Assembly (NCBI GenBank): GCA_902543295.1
Contig: CACBXW010000002.1
Span: forward strand, 203,409-267,408
Source: an uncultured Pelagibacteraceae bacterium
GTDB taxonomy: Bacteria > Pseudomonadota > Alphaproteobacteria > Pelagibacterales > Pelagibacteraceae
Reading direction: 5' to 3'
Length of the DNA: 64,000 bases
Position 1 is the stretch's first letter, and every line of letters starts with the position of its first letter. Of the stretch, positions 28,798-39,190 are shown piece by piece. The notes under the pieces are model-generated. The model was given only the letters and a program-made list of their open reading frames with translations. It was not told the origin of the DNA and did not search any database. The position numbers were made by a program, and so were the translations under genes.

Positions 28798-30665
28798 GCT
28801 ATATGCTTAATAGACTTTCTTTTAAGATGAGACAACAAAATATATACAGCAGCGGGAGTAATTCCATCTATTCTTAATGCTTGTCCCATTGTTTTAGGTC
28901 TTATTTTTTTAAATTTTGATTTTACTTCGTTTGAAAGTCCAGAAAAACTATCATAATTTAGGTTTTCTGGAATTAATAAATTTTCATCTCTTTTAAATGC
29001 TAAAATATCTGCTTTTTGCTTCTTTAAATAACCTTTATAATGTGAATTTATCTCTAGTTGTTCATCAATTTCACGTGAAAAATATGGTATATCTGGCCAT
29101 ATTTCTCTTATTTTACTCATATTAACGGATTTTTGTCCTAATAACTGATTTGCCGATCGGCTCACACCATCTTTTGCAATATTTATTGCAAATTTAGAGG
29201 CTTTTGATGGTGAAATCATCAATTTATCCATTTTAGACTGAATTATTGATAAATTAATAAATTTATCTTTATAAATCTTCTTTCTTTGATCTAACACTAG
29301 TCCTATATCAATTCCTTTTTTTGTAAGTCTAACATCTGCGTTGTCAGATCTTAATGAGAGTCTATATTCGGCCCTTGATGTAAACATTCTATATGGCTCT
29401 GCAACACCTTTTGTTACAAGATCATCTATCATGACTCCTATATAAGCTTCAGACCTATCTAAAATAAACGGCTCTTCTTCTTTAAAGGCTAGTGCAGCAT
29501 TAGTTCCAGCGATAAGGCCTTGAGCAGCGGCTTCTTCATATCCAGTAGTTCCATTTATCTGGCCGGCTAGATAAAGGTTTTTAATTTTCTTAGTCTCCAA
29601 AGTTAAAAAAAGCTCTCTTGGATCTATAAAATCATACTCTATGGCATATCCAGGTCTTAAAATTTTAACGTTCTCTAAACCATTGATTTTACTGCATATT
29701 TCTTGCTGTACGTCAGCAGGTAAAGATGTCGAAATTCCATTCGGATAAATTGTATGATCATTTAAACCTTCTGGCTCTAAAAAAATTTGATGTCTTTGTT
29801 TATCTGCAAATTTTTTAATTTTATCCTCTATAGAGGGGCAATATCTTGGACCTACTCCTTTTATGGTTCCAGAGTACATAGCGCTTCGTTTTATATTTTT
29901 TGAAATAATTTTATGAACTGCTCGATTGGTATAGGTCATTCTACATGAAATCTGTTTATTGTATTTTTTTCTTGTAAGGAAAGAAAAAAAGTATGGTTCA
30001 TCATCAGCTTGCTGCTCTTCTAAATTTTCAAAATTTATTGTTCGAGAATCAAGTCTAGGCGGAGTTCCAGTTTTAAGTCTTCCTATTTTAAAATTATACT
30101 TTTCTAACTGTTCACTTAAACCTGTTGAAGGTTTCTCATCAAACCGACCAGCTGGTATTTTATCTTCACCAATATGTATCAAACCATTTAAAAAAGTGCC
30201 AGTTGTTAAAATTATCTTAGACGATTTAATTTCTTTACCTGATTGTGTTAAAAAACCAATTATACTGTTATTTTTAAAATAGAACCTAATTACAGGATCG
30301 CTAAAAATACTTAAATTACAGTAGTTTACAAGTTTTTGTTGCATGAATTTTTTATATAATGATCTATCACTTTGAGTTCTGGGTCCTCTAACTGCAGGCC
30401 CCCTGCTTCTATTTAGTAATCTAAATTGGATACCTGATTTATCTGCTACTTCTCCCATCACTCCATCTAATGCATCTATTTCTCTGACTAGGTGTCCTTT
30501 TCCTAATCCACCAATTGCTGGATTACAAGACATCTCTCCTATTGTATTAAATTTGTGTGTAAACAAGGCGGTGTTAACACCCAACCTTGCAGAAGCAGCT
30601 GCTGCTTCACACCCAGCATGACCCCCTCCTATTACCACTACATCAAATGTTAATTCGTTTTTCAT
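28794..30665 (-). CDS. mnmG: tRNA uridine 5-carboxymethylaminomethyl modification enzyme MnmG
   Basis: MnmG (GidA) is the FAD-dependent partner of MnmE that modifies wobble uridine 34. The FAD-binding [13 protein letters not shown] at the start, [17 protein letters not shown] and [14 protein letters not shown] are all conserved. The length of 623 residues is normal. It sits between mnmE and rsmG on the same strand, with 76 bases separating it from mnmE. Confidence 0.98.
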   Translation of the reverse strand: MKNELTFDVVVIGGGHAGCEAAAASARLGVNTALFTHKFNTIGEMSCNPAIGGLGKGHLVREIDALDGVMGEVADKSGIQFRLLNRSRGPAVRGPRTQSDRSLYKKFMQQKLVNYCNLSIFSDPVIRFYFKNNSIIGFLTQSGKEIKSSKIILTTGTFLNGLIHIGEDKIPAGRFDEKPSTGLSEQLEKYNFKIGRLKTGTPPRLDSRTINFENLEEQQADDEPYFFSFLTRKKYNKQISCRMTYTNRAVHKIISKNIKRSAMYSGTIKGVGPRYCPSIEDKIKKFADKQRHQIFLEPEGLNDHTIYPNGISTSLPADVQQEICSKINGLENVKILRPGYAIEYDFIDPRELFLTLETKKIKNLYLAGQINGTTGYEEAAAQGLIAGTNAALAFKEEEPFILDRSEAYIGVMIDDLVTKGVAEPYRMFTSRAEYRLSLRSDNADVRLTKKGIDIGLVLDQRKKIYKDKFINLSIIQSKMDKLMISPSKASKFAINIAKDGVSRSANQLLGQKSVNMSKIREIWPDIPYFSREIDEQLEINSHYKGYLKKQKADILAFKRDENLLIPENLNYDSFSGLSNEVKSKFKKIRPKTMGQALRIDGITPAAVYILLSHLKRKSIKHIA

Positions 30666-30741
30666 ATTTGTAATTTATTATTGATCCTAAAATTTACAAG
30701 AAAACACTTAAATTTGTTTAAAAAGTGAGTAATTCCAACGT

Positions 30742-32073
30742 TTATTTACCAATGCAAAAATCTTTAAAAATTGATCCTAATATCTCCTCAACATCAACCT
30801 GTCCCACGATAGTTCCAAGATATCTGGTTGCCAATCTTAAGTCTTCCGCCGCTTTATCAAAATCTTCTAAGGATTTTTTTTCTTCAAAATTTGTTAAATG
30901 CTCGACACATTTTTCAAGATTAGTCCTGTGTCGTTGTCTTGTAATATATATGTCATCTTGAAGAATAAATTTATTTTTTAAATTTTCTTTAATCAAATTT
31001 ATAAGTTTATCTAAATTTTTTTCCTTTTTTATTGAAATTAAAACCGTCTCATAATTTTTTATTTCTTCTGTAATATTATCATTCCCTAATTCCATTTTAT
31101 TAATTACTAAAATAGAGTTTTTTGGTCGAAATTTCTTTAAAAAACTAGAAAAATCAACACTTTTGGGCTCTATAACTATTAAATTTAAATCAGCTTTTTC
31201 TGCTCTTTCTAAAGCTAATTTAATACCCTTCTTTTCAATTTCGTCTTTTGAATCTCTTATCCCGGCTGTATCAGAAATTACAACAGGATAACCATTTAGA
31301 TTAAGGTGTGCCTCAATAACATCTCTTGTCGTTCCTGCAATTTCAGAAACAATTGAAATATCTCTTTTTGATAGGTAATTTAACAAAGAAGACTTTCCAG
31401 CGTTAGTGGGACCAACAATTGCAATTTTAAAACCTTCTCTTATTCTTTCTCCAACTTTTTGATCATTCAATATTTTATCTATCTCATTTTTGATACTTTT
31501 AGTTTCTGAATGAATATTTTTTAAAATATTATCTGGCAAATCTTCATCAGGAAAATCAATTTTGGCTTCAATGTTTGACAATATTTTTAACAATCTTTCT
31601 CTAAGTGAATTAAATTTATCTGAGCTTTTGCCAGACATAATTTTTAATGCTTGTCTTCTTTGGATTTCAGTTTCTGATGAAATTAAGTCAGAAATACTTT
31701 CAGCTTTTAGCAAATTTATTTTACCATTTTGAAATGCAATCTTAGTAAATTCACCTGGTTCAGCTAATCTACATCCATCTATTTTAGAAAGAGCTCTATG
31801 TATTGTATGAATTACTGCTTTACTTCCATGAACATGAAGTTCAGCCATATCCTCTCCTGTGTAGCTCTTGGGGCCAGGAAACCATAACAAAATACCCTCG
31901 TCTATTAGTTCCTGAGTTTGTGGATCTTTAAATTTTCTTAAAGAAGCTACTTTTGGATTTGGCAAAGGTAAAAAAGTAATGTTTTTCAACACTTTTTTTG
32001 TGTTCGGACCAGATATTCTTATTACAGAAATGCCAGAAAGTCCGGGTCCAGAGGAAAGTGCATATATGGTCAT
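30742..32073 (-). CDS. mnmE: tRNA modification GTPase MnmE
   Basis: MnmE works with MnmG at tRNA position 34. The N-terminal tetrahydrofolate-binding domain begins TIYALSSGPGLSGISVIR. The central G domain has GPTNAGKSSLLNYL and DTAGIRDS, and the C-terminal CIGK supplies the conserved Cys. The 443-residue length is typical. It is divergent from the sulfotransferase gene with 42 bases between starts. Confidence 0.97.
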   Translation of the reverse strand: MTIYALSSGPGLSGISVIRISGPNTKKVLKNITFLPLPNPKVASLRKFKDPQTQELIDEGILLWFPGPKSYTGEDMAELHVHGSKAVIHTIHRALSKIDGCRLAEPGEFTKIAFQNGKINLLKAESISDLISSETEIQRRQALKIMSGKSSDKFNSLRERLLKILSNIEAKIDFPDEDLPDNILKNIHSETKSIKNEIDKILNDQKVGERIREGFKIAIVGPTNAGKSSLLNYLSKRDISIVSEIAGTTRDVIEAHLNLNGYPVVISDTAGIRDSKDEIEKKGIKLALERAEKADLNLIVIEPKSVDFSSFLKKFRPKNSILVINKMELGNDNITEEIKNYETVLISIKKEKNLDKLINLIKENLKNKFILQDDIYITRQRHRTNLEKCVEHLTNFEEKKSLEDFDKAAEDLRLATRYLGTIVGQVDVEEILGSIFKDFCIGK

Positions 32074-32115
32074 TTTATTATAGCTACAATATGAATTTAA
32101 TATAAAAATAATTCA

Positions 32116-32955
32116 ATGATTATTTGGTTGGCTTCTTATCCAAAAAGTGGAAATACTTGGGTTAGATCTTTTTTATCTGCTTACTATTATGCACCAGATG
32201 GAAAATTTACATTTGAATTATTAAAAAATATAAAGCAATTTCCTAGTAAAGATTTTTTTAACAAAGAATTAAAAAGTGTTGATGAGGCGTCTGAAAATTG
32301 GTTAATTGCTCAAAAAAAAATCAAGGAAAATGGTAAATTTTGTTTTCTTAAAACACACAACGTAAACGGGGCATACAAGGGAAGAAGCTTTACAAATGGC
32401 GATTATACTCTAGGAGCAATTTATATTGTTCGAGATCCAAGAAATGTTCTCACATCTCTGATGAACCATTACTCCATCAGTGAAAAGCAGGCTTTGAAAA
32501 TGATTAGTAGTGTTTATAGGAATTTAAGAGATGAAAATAATGATGCAGATTACTCAAGTTATTCGTTTATAAGCTCATGGTCAAATAATTATAATTCTTG
32601 GAAGTTTTCAAAAAATATAAATACATTATTTGTAAAATATGAAGATTTAGAAAAGGAAAAAGAAAAGACTTTTTTAAAGATAATTAATTTTGTTAATAAA
32701 AACATTCAAAATAATGAGGGCATAAATGAAAAAAAATTTAGATCAGCAATTGAAACAACAGATTTTGAATTATTAAAAAGAAATGAAGAAAAAGAAGGCT
32801 TTGAGGAAGCAATTTTTTCTAAAAAGGAAAAAAAATATAAACCATTTTTCAATTTGGGACACAAAAATAATTATAAAAAACTTTTAAACAGCAAAACTAT
32901 AAGACATATAGAAAAAGAATTTAGTAAAGATATGAAAGAATTAAAATATTTATAA
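32116..32955 (+). CDS. Sulfotransferase-domain protein
   Basis: The PAPS 5'-phosphosulfate loop is clear at residues 7-20 (SYPKSGNTWVRSFL), and the 3'-phosphate site is VRDPRNVLTSLMNHY. The 279-residue protein is a cytosolic sulfotransferase-like enzyme; acceptor unknown. It is the only plus-strand gene between parB and hemE, splitting mnmE from rho. It abuts the rho stop with no spacer. Its base composition resembles its neighbours, so any transfer is not recent by this criterion. Confidence 0.88.
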   Translation: MIIWLASYPKSGNTWVRSFLSAYYYAPDGKFTFELLKNIKQFPSKDFFNKELKSVDEASENWLIAQKKIKENGKFCFLKTHNVNGAYKGRSFTNGDYTLGAIYIVRDPRNVLTSLMNHYSISEKQALKMISSVYRNLRDENNDADYSSYSFISSWSNNYNSWKFSKNINTLFVKYEDLEKEKEKTFLKIINFVNKNIQNNEGINEKKFRSAIETTDFELLKRNEEKEGFEEAIFSKKEKKYKPFFNLGHKNNYKKLLNSKTIRHIEKEFSKDMKELKYL

Positions 32956-34227
32956 TTAACTTGGTTTATTCATTGAATTAAAAAAGTCAGAATTATTTTT
33001 AGTTTCTTTCAATTTAGAATTAATAAATTCAATAGCATCCATTGAACCCATTGGAGCTATAATCCTTCTTAAAACATTCATTTTTTGTAAATCATTTTTT
33101 TCGAAGATCAATTCTTCTCTTCTTGTTCCTGATTTAGTAATGTCAATAGCTGGAAAAATTCTTTTTTCAGAAATTTTTCTGTCTAATATAGTTTCGCTGT
33201 TTCCAGTACCTTTAAACTCTTCAAAAATAACTTCATCCATTCTACTACCAGTATCTATAAGTGCAGTCGCTATTATAGTTAGAGATCCTCCCTCTTCAAT
33301 ATTTCTAGCTGCACCAAAAAATCTTTTTGGCCTTTGAAGAGCATTTGCGTCTACACCTCCTGTTAATACTTTTCCTGAACTTGGTACCACAGCATTATAC
33401 GCTCTACCTAGCCTTGTTATTGAATCTAATAAAATTACAACATCTTTTTTATGTTCAGTTAATCTTTTCGCTTTTTCTATAACCATCTCTGCGACAGCCA
33501 CGTGTCTTTGAGCTGGCTCATCAAAAGTTGAACTGATAACTTCACCTTTTACAGTTCTTTGCATATCAGTAACTTCTTCTGGCCTTTCGTCTATTAGCAA
33601 GACCATTAAATAGCATTCAGGATGATTTGCAGTTATAGAATTTGCGATGCTTTGTAAAATCATTGTTTTTCCTGCTTTAGGTGGTGAAATGATTAGTGAT
33701 CTTTGTCCCTTTCCAATTGGACTTACTAAATCAATCAATCTCGGGGTTAAGTCTACCTTTTTATCAACCTTAACAGCTTCAACTTCCATCACTAATTGTT
33801 TGTTTGGGTAAAGGGGGGTTAGGTTATCAAAAGCGATCTTATGTTTAAATTTTTCGGTTTCTTCAAAATTAATTTTGCTAACCTGCAACAATGCAAAATA
33901 TCTTTCTCCCTCTTTAGGCGCTCTTATTGGTCCTTCAACTGTATCGCCAGTTCTTAATCCAAATCGTCTTATTTGATTTGGGCTTACATATATATCATCT
34001 GCTCCAGGTAAATAATTGGACTCCATTGCTCTTAAAAAACCAAAACCATCTTGAAGTAATTGAAGAACTCCACCTCCAGTAATTTCCTCTCCTTTTTCTG
34101 CAAGTTTTTTTAAAATAGCAAAATAAATTTCTTGCCTTCTTAGTGTGCTTGCATTTTCTATTCCTAAGTTTTCCGCTTCTTTTATTAACTGCTCTGAGCT
34201 TTTTTCTTTTAATTCTTGAATATTCAT
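32956..34227 (-). CDS. rho: Transcription termination factor Rho
   Basis: Rho is an RNA-dependent hexameric helicase that ends transcription. The N-terminal Rho domain (about 1-45), the RNA-binding cold-shock domain (GFGFLR-type segment [15 protein letters not shown]), Walker [10 protein letters not shown] and [11 protein letters not shown] are conserved. Length 423 is normal. With so few hairpin terminators visible in the window, Rho-dependent termination is probably important here. Confidence 0.98.
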   Translation of the reverse strand: MNIQELKEKSSEQLIKEAENLGIENASTLRRQEIYFAILKKLAEKGEEITGGGVLQLLQDGFGFLRAMESNYLPGADDIYVSPNQIRRFGLRTGDTVEGPIRAPKEGERYFALLQVSKINFEETEKFKHKIAFDNLTPLYPNKQLVMEVEAVKVDKKVDLTPRLIDLVSPIGKGQRSLIISPPKAGKTMILQSIANSITANHPECYLMVLLIDERPEEVTDMQRTVKGEVISSTFDEPAQRHVAVAEMVIEKAKRLTEHKKDVVILLDSITRLGRAYNAVVPSSGKVLTGGVDANALQRPKRFFGAARNIEEGGSLTIIATALIDTGSRMDEVIFEEFKGTGNSETILDRKISEKRIFPAIDITKSGTRREELIFEKNDLQKMNVLRRIIAPMGSMDAIEFINSKLKETKNNSDFFNSMNKPS

Positions 34228-34279
34228 ATTGGGAGATTTTAATTAGATTAGTATAATATAGTTATGTGTTAACAGGATT

Positions 34280-34720
34280 TCAACCCCATAAAGGCTTAAA
34301 AACAACAACAAAAACAATCAAAATAAGTAATAATGTAGGTATTTCGTTAATGAGTCTGTAGAATTTGTGACTATGTACATTTTGATCAATTTTAAATTGG
34401 GCAAGAATTCTACCAAGATATAGATGATAAAGTGTTAATATAACTACAAAAATTATTTTTAGTATCATCCAAGTTTGTCCTATTTGTTGAAATCCTATAC
34501 TGTGAATTAATATTACACCAAAAATCCAAGACAAAATCATTGCTGGGGTCATAATGTAAAAAAATAATTTTCTTTCCATTATCTTAAATATTTCTGAAGT
34601 TTTTTTCTCCGAACTGTTTTCAGCGTGATAAACAAAAATTCTAGGTAAATATAAAAGTCCAGCCATCCAAGATATAACGGAAATTAAATGTAATGACTTA
34701 AATAATAAGTATAAATTCAT
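34280..34720 (-). CDS. hemJ: Protoporphyrinogen IX oxidase HemJ
   Basis: This 146-residue membrane protein has four hydrophobic helices and the signature FKSLHLISVISWMAGLLYLPR with the conserved His of the HemJ (UPF0093) family. HemJ oxidises protoporphyrinogen IX to protoporphyrin IX in bacteria lacking HemG/HemY. It lies two bases from hemH, completing a hemE-hemH-hemJ set for the last steps of heme synthesis. Confidence 0.92.
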   Translation of the reverse strand: MNLYLLFKSLHLISVISWMAGLLYLPRIFVYHAENSSEKKTSEIFKIMERKLFFYIMTPAMILSWIFGVILIHSIGFQQIGQTWMILKIIFVVILTLYHLYLGRILAQFKIDQNVHSHKFYRLINEIPTLLLILIVFVVVFKPLWG

Positions 34721-34722
34721 TA

Positions 34723-35715
34723 TTATATATGTTTTTCAATCAAATTTTTTAACAAAAGTATGTGATCATCGCTGTCATTTAGACAAGGAACCATGTCAAA
34801 ATTTTCTCCACCAGACTCTATGAAGCTCTCTTTGCCTTGTATAAGTATTTCTTCTAATGTTTCGACACAATCAGAAGAAAAGCCCGGACATATAGCAAGG
34901 ACATTTTTTTTTCCTTCTTTTGGGAGCTCTTCTAAAGTTTTGTCTGTATAAGGTTGTAACCATTTCTGTGGTCCAAACCTTGACTGAAATGTAGTTTTAA
35001 TTTCAATTGAGTTTAGTTTTTCGGTAATTAGCCTTGTCGTTTTATGACAATAACAATGGTAAGGATCACCTTTGTCAAAATATTTTTTCGGGATTCCATG
35101 ATAAGAAGCCAATATTAAATCTGGTTTCCAATCAATCTCACTGATTTTTTTATTTATAGATTTTACCAATGCCTCTATATACAAAGGATCAGATTCATAG
35201 TGCGGTATTATTTTTAAGGAAGGCTGCCATCTCATTTTCATGAGTGTTCTATAAACCTCGTCGCAAACTGTGGCTGTAGTAGCCGCAGCATATTGAGGGT
35301 ATAGAGGTAAGATTACTAAATTTTCACATCCCTCTAATTGTAGTTTTTCTATTTTACTTTTAATACTTGGATTTCCGTATCTCATTGCAAAATCTATAAT
35401 TAGATTTTCATTTTTTAGATAGTTAGAAGTCTTTTCCATTTGTTTTTTTGTATAATAAAGTAATGGAGACATATTTTTGTCTTTCATCCAAATTTCTTTA
35501 TATGCTTTAGCTGTTTTAGAGGGTCTAAACGTAAGAATAAAGAGATTAAGAATTATTTGCCAAATAATTGGGTTTACTTCGATTACTCTCCTGTCGGATA
35601 AAAATTCCTTTAAATATTTTCTTATATCAGACCAACTAGTAGAATCAGGAGTTCCTAGATTGATCAATAACACTCCCGTCTTTCCAAATTTTATTGGTGG
35701 GTGTTCTTCTTTCAT
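34723..35715 (-). CDS. hemH: Ferrochelatase
   Basis: HemH inserts Fe2+ into protoporphyrin IX. The start VLLINLGTPDS, the central LPLYPQYAAATTATV and the metal-site ASYHGIPKKYFDKGDPY with the conserved His are present. It overlaps the hemE stop by 4 bases. A 330-residue length is standard. Confidence 0.97.
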   Translation of the reverse strand: MKEEHPPIKFGKTGVLLINLGTPDSTSWSDIRKYLKEFLSDRRVIEVNPIIWQIILNLFILTFRPSKTAKAYKEIWMKDKNMSPLLYYTKKQMEKTSNYLKNENLIIDFAMRYGNPSIKSKIEKLQLEGCENLVILPLYPQYAAATTATVCDEVYRTLMKMRWQPSLKIIPHYESDPLYIEALVKSINKKISEIDWKPDLILASYHGIPKKYFDKGDPYHCYCHKTTRLITEKLNSIEIKTTFQSRFGPQKWLQPYTDKTLEELPKEGKKNVLAICPGFSSDCVETLEEILIQGKESFIESGGENFDMVPCLNDSDDHILLLKNLIEKHI

Positions 35716-36713
35716 TTATAATTTCTCACTGTTTGTACAAGTTCATAAACCATATCAACTTCAGTTTCAGGCAAAATGCCATGACCCAAGTTAAAGACGT
35801 AAGGATGGTCTTTAAATATATTCAGATACTTCTTAATTTGTTTTCTTAGGTTTTCTTTATCGGATAAAAGGATCTTTGGATCTAAACCTCCCTGTACTGG
35901 CACATCCAAATATTTAATTAAATTTTCAGGATCTACGTTATAATCAATATTTATCATACTAGGCTTAACAATATTAGTGAATTTAATATAATCAGTGATG
36001 CCTCTAGGGAAACATATAACAGGTACACCTAAATTTTTTACATGGTTTACAAGAGATAAGGTTGGATTATATAAAAATTTATCAAAGTTATTTTGTATTA
36101 AACCAGCCCAACTATCAAATATTTGAATTATTGTAGCACCAGCTTTTATTTGGTTTTCAATATGAATTTTAATAAATTTATCCAACAAAGTTAAAATTTC
36201 ATTAATTATAACCTCGTCTTTAAAAAAATCATAAGATAGTCCATTCTTAGGTGAAACTTTGTTTACCATATATACCAAAAGCGTCCATGGGGCCCCTACA
36301 AAACCAATTAAATCTTTGTTTTTGAGATCATTACTATTTTTAAGATTAGACAATAGTTTATATACAGGGGATAATTTTTCTGTTAGATCCTTCCTACTTA
36401 CACTTGCGAGTTTATTTAATTCAAAAGCTCCTAGACTTGGACCAAAATTTTTTTTAAACTCAACAATCTGACCCATACCATGTGGTATCATTAGTATATC
36501 TGAGAATATTATTGCAGCATCAAAACCAAATCTTTTTATCGGCTGTAATGTTATTTCTTCAGCTAAAGTATGATTTAAGCATAATTTTATGAAATCTGGG
36601 TTTGCTTTTCTAATTTCTCTGAATTCTGGTAGATATCTGCCAGCTTGCCTCATTAACCATACTGGATTAACCTTAGTGTTTTTGTTTATCAAACATTCTT
36701 TTATTGGTGTCAT
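35712..36713 (-). CDS. hemE: Uroporphyrinogen decarboxylase
   Basis: HemE converts uroporphyrinogen III to coproporphyrinogen III. The Arg-rich signature WLMRQAGRYLPEFR near the N-terminus and ISDILMIPHGMG with the catalytic Asp are intact. It is the first gene of the leftward hem-rho block and borders the candidate origin of replication, as in Caulobacter and Rickettsia. Confidence 0.97.
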   Translation of the reverse strand: MTPIKECLINKNTKVNPVWLMRQAGRYLPEFREIRKANPDFIKLCLNHTLAEEITLQPIKRFGFDAAIIFSDILMIPHGMGQIVEFKKNFGPSLGAFELNKLASVSRKDLTEKLSPVYKLLSNLKNSNDLKNKDLIGFVGAPWTLLVYMVNKVSPKNGLSYDFFKDEVIINEILTLLDKFIKIHIENQIKAGATIIQIFDSWAGLIQNNFDKFLYNPTLSLVNHVKNLGVPVICFPRGITDYIKFTNIVKPSMINIDYNVDPENLIKYLDVPVQGGLDPKILLSDKENLRKQIKKYLNIFKDHPYVFNLGHGILPETEVDMVYELVQTVRNYK

Positions 36714-36995
36714 TTATATTAAGATAATTATATTTAGTATTTATTATTAGTATGTATTGTTGATAACGTAAATTACTCAATTTCAACACTTTATTAACTT
36801 TTTTTACATCTCACTGGCTAAAAAACCCTTTAAAAACAAGTCTATTTAATTATTTTACAAAACTTTAAAATTGTTAATAAGTTATCCACATTAATTTTAA
36901 ATGTTAATTAAATGAGTAAAAAAAATGTTTCTTTTAGAATTTTACTAATTGAAAATGATTTCTTAATTTTAAATTAATTTATAAACAAATTATAC
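36714..36995. other. oriC: Candidate chromosomal replication origin (oriC)
   Basis: This 282-base non-coding stretch lies between divergent hemE and ppsR, the position of the Caulobacter and Rickettsia origins. It is extremely AT-rich. It has one perfect DnaA box TTATCCACA (36882-36890, plus strand). Three one-mismatch forms TTATNAACA occur at 36758-36766 and 36872-36880 (minus) and at 36979-36987 (plus). A CtrA-type TTAA-N7-TTAA occurs at 36963-36977, though this could be chance at this base composition. Genes leave the region in both directions. Confidence 0.82.
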
Positions 36996-37817
36996 ATGAA
37001 AAATACACATCAAATATTCTTGATTTCTGACTCAACGGGTGAGACATTGGACAGAATTTTTATGGCTTTAAAAGCCCAATTTAATAACTTTAATTATGAA
37101 CTAAATCAATTTTCTTTTACAAGAACAGAGAGCCAAATATCAACAATACTTAAAAATGCAAAAGAACAAGACAGCCCTATCATATTATACACTGTGGTTA
37201 ATAGTAAACTTGCAAAGTTTTTAGCTGAAGAAGCAAATAGAATTAGCGTGCCTTGTTTTGGCGTTCTAGGAGATTTGATTTTAAATTTTTCAAAAATTCT
37301 TAATCAAAAAGCAACTCATAAACCTAGTGGTCAACACGCTCTAGACGATGAATATTACAAAAGAATTGAAGCAATTCAATTTACAATGAACCATGATGAT
37401 GGCAATCAAACAGGAAATATACTTGAGTCAGATATTATATTAATAGGTGTTAGTAGAACAAGTAAAACACCAACTTCTATTTATTTGGCTAATAAGGGAT
37501 TAAAAACTGCTAATATTCCATTAGTAAATGAAATGCAAATACCTAAAGATGTGACCGAGTCAAGCAACCTATGTGTTGTTGGATTAGTAACAGAAGCTGA
37601 AAGATTGTTTGATATTCGTCGTAATAGATTAAATTCGCTCAGGGAAAAAGAAGCATCCGATTACACAGACTTAGAAAAAATTAAAATTGAAGTAGAACAA
37701 TCAAAAAAAATCTTTAAAAAAAATAAATGGCCCACGATAGATGTAACAAGAAAGTCAGTTGAAGAAACTGCTGCATCAATTATCAAAATATATGAAATAA
37801 AAAATAAAAATGCATAA
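36996..37817 (+). CDS. ppsR: PEP synthase / pyruvate phosphate dikinase regulatory protein (DUF299)
   Basis: These bifunctional kinase/pyrophosphorylases switch PPDK or PEP synthase on and off. The start FLISDSTGETLDRI, the P-loop-like GVSRTSKTPTSIYLA near residue 152, and the C-terminal DVTRKSVEETAA match the family. It is the first gene rightward of the candidate origin, as in Caulobacter. Overlaps maf by 8 bases. Confidence 0.95.
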   Translation: MKNTHQIFLISDSTGETLDRIFMALKAQFNNFNYELNQFSFTRTESQISTILKNAKEQDSPIILYTVVNSKLAKFLAEEANRISVPCFGVLGDLILNFSKILNQKATHKPSGQHALDDEYYKRIEAIQFTMNHDDGNQTGNILESDIILIGVSRTSKTPTSIYLANKGLKTANIPLVNEMQIPKDVTESSNLCVVGLVTEAERLFDIRRNRLNSLREKEASDYTDLEKIKIEVEQSKKIFKKNKWPTIDVTRKSVEETAASIIKIYEIKNKNA

Positions 37818-38391
37818 ATTAGTTTTGGCGTCAAAAAGTAAGGTAAGATATCAAATTCTGGTAAAACATAGTATTGACTGCAAGGTAGAACACTCAAATA
37901 TTGATGAAGAACCAGTAAAACAAAGCTTATTAAATGAAGGCGCAACTCCAGAAATTATCTCAAAAAATTTAGCTGAATTGAAAGCAAACAAAGTAAGCCA
38001 AAGATTGGTTGACCAGTTAGTGTTGGGAGCTGACAGCGTTATAGACTTAAACGGTGAATTGATTTCTAAACCAGAAAATAGAGAGCAAGCATTCAATATT
38101 TTGAAAAAATTAAATGGAAAAATACATCATTTAATAAGTTCTGTGTGTATTTCAAAAAATGGTTCAATGATATGGAATTATACAGACAAAGCAAATTTAA
38201 CTATGAAAAAATTTAATGATGGTGATTTAAAAGAGTATTTAAACAAAATATCAGATGAAGCTTTATATTCTTATAATGTCTACCAAATAGAAGGTGAAGG
38301 AAAAAATTTATTTTCTAAAATTGATGGAGATCAAAATACTATTATGGGTCTTCCTGTTGATGAAATTAAACAATATATCGAAAGTTTATAG
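37810..38391 (+). CDS. maf: Maf-family nucleoside triphosphate pyrophosphatase
   Basis: The protein begins LVLASKSKVRYQIL with the Maf S-x-S/K-R substrate loop, and has VLGADSVIDLNGELISKP in the middle. Maf enzymes hydrolyse dTTP/UTP or modified nucleotides as house-cleaning pyrophosphatases. The length of 193 residues is typical. It shares one base with aroE. Confidence 0.93.
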   Translation: MHKLVLASKSKVRYQILVKHSIDCKVEHSNIDEEPVKQSLLNEGATPEIISKNLAELKANKVSQRLVDQLVLGADSVIDLNGELISKPENREQAFNILKKLNGKIHHLISSVCISKNGSMIWNYTDKANLTMKKFNDGDLKEYLNKISDEALYSYNVYQIEGEGKNLFSKIDGDQNTIMGLPVDEIKQYIESL

Positions 38392-39185
38392 TGAAAAAAT
38401 ATTTAGTTGTTGGAAATCCTGTTGAACATTCACTATCACCAAAACTACATAATTATTGGTTAAGTTCTAATAAAATTGATGCGATTTATGGGAAATTGCA
38501 GGCATATGATCATGATTTGGAAGAGTTGTGTAGCAGTATTAAAAATGGCCAGATAAACGGGCTTAATATTACAGTCCCTTTCAAAAAAAAAATTATACCT
38601 CATTTAGATGTACTAAGCGGTCATGCATTAAGGACTCAATCTGTGAATACAGTTTGTCTGAATAATGGAAATGTTACTGGTTATAATACCGATATAGAAG
38701 GGTTTGAACTTAGTCTCAAAGCATTGGATTACGATGTTAGTGATAAAAAGGTAATGATCTTGGGGGCAGGAGGAGTTGTACCTTCAATTATATATGCCTT
38801 AAAAAAAATGAATGCTCCACAAATTTATTTAAGTAATAGAACTAAAGAGAAGGCACAGATTTTAAAAAAATTATTTGATGGACTAGAAGTTATAGATTGG
38901 GGAATTCTCCCTGATTTTGATATGATTATTAATGCTACTAGCCTTGGGTTAAAGGAAAACGATAAATTTGAAATTGATTTTTTAAAAGCTGGAAACAATA
39001 AACTGTTTTTTGATGTTATTTATAATCCATTTAACACTGATTTTTCTAAAGCTGGAAATAAACCGGGAAATATAATTGAGAATGGTTTAAATATGTTTCT
39101 CTTTCAGGCACAAAAAGCATTTAGTATATGGCATAATATTGAACCAAAGATTGATCAAAAAGTTATAAAATTTTTAGAAAGTTAA
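38391..39185 (+). CDS. aroE: Shikimate dehydrogenase
   Basis: AroE reduces 3-dehydroshikimate with NADPH. The substrate site VGNPVEHSLSPKLHN and NITVPFKKKI (with the catalytic Lys), the nucleotide loop ILGAGGVVPSI, and NATSLGL are visible. Translation starts at GTG 38391, overlapping the last base of the maf stop; the N-terminus KKYLVVGNPVEHS fits this choice. 264 residues. Confidence 0.95.
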   Translation: MKKYLVVGNPVEHSLSPKLHNYWLSSNKIDAIYGKLQAYDHDLEELCSSIKNGQINGLNITVPFKKKIIPHLDVLSGHALRTQSVNTVCLNNGNVTGYNTDIEGFELSLKALDYDVSDKKVMILGAGGVVPSIIYALKKMNAPQIYLSNRTKEKAQILKKLFDGLEVIDWGILPDFDMIINATSLGLKENDKFEIDFLKAGNNKLFFDVIYNPFNTDFSKAGNKPGNIIENGLNMFLFQAQKAFSIWHNIEPKIDQKVIKFLES

Positions 39186-39190
39186 TTTTT

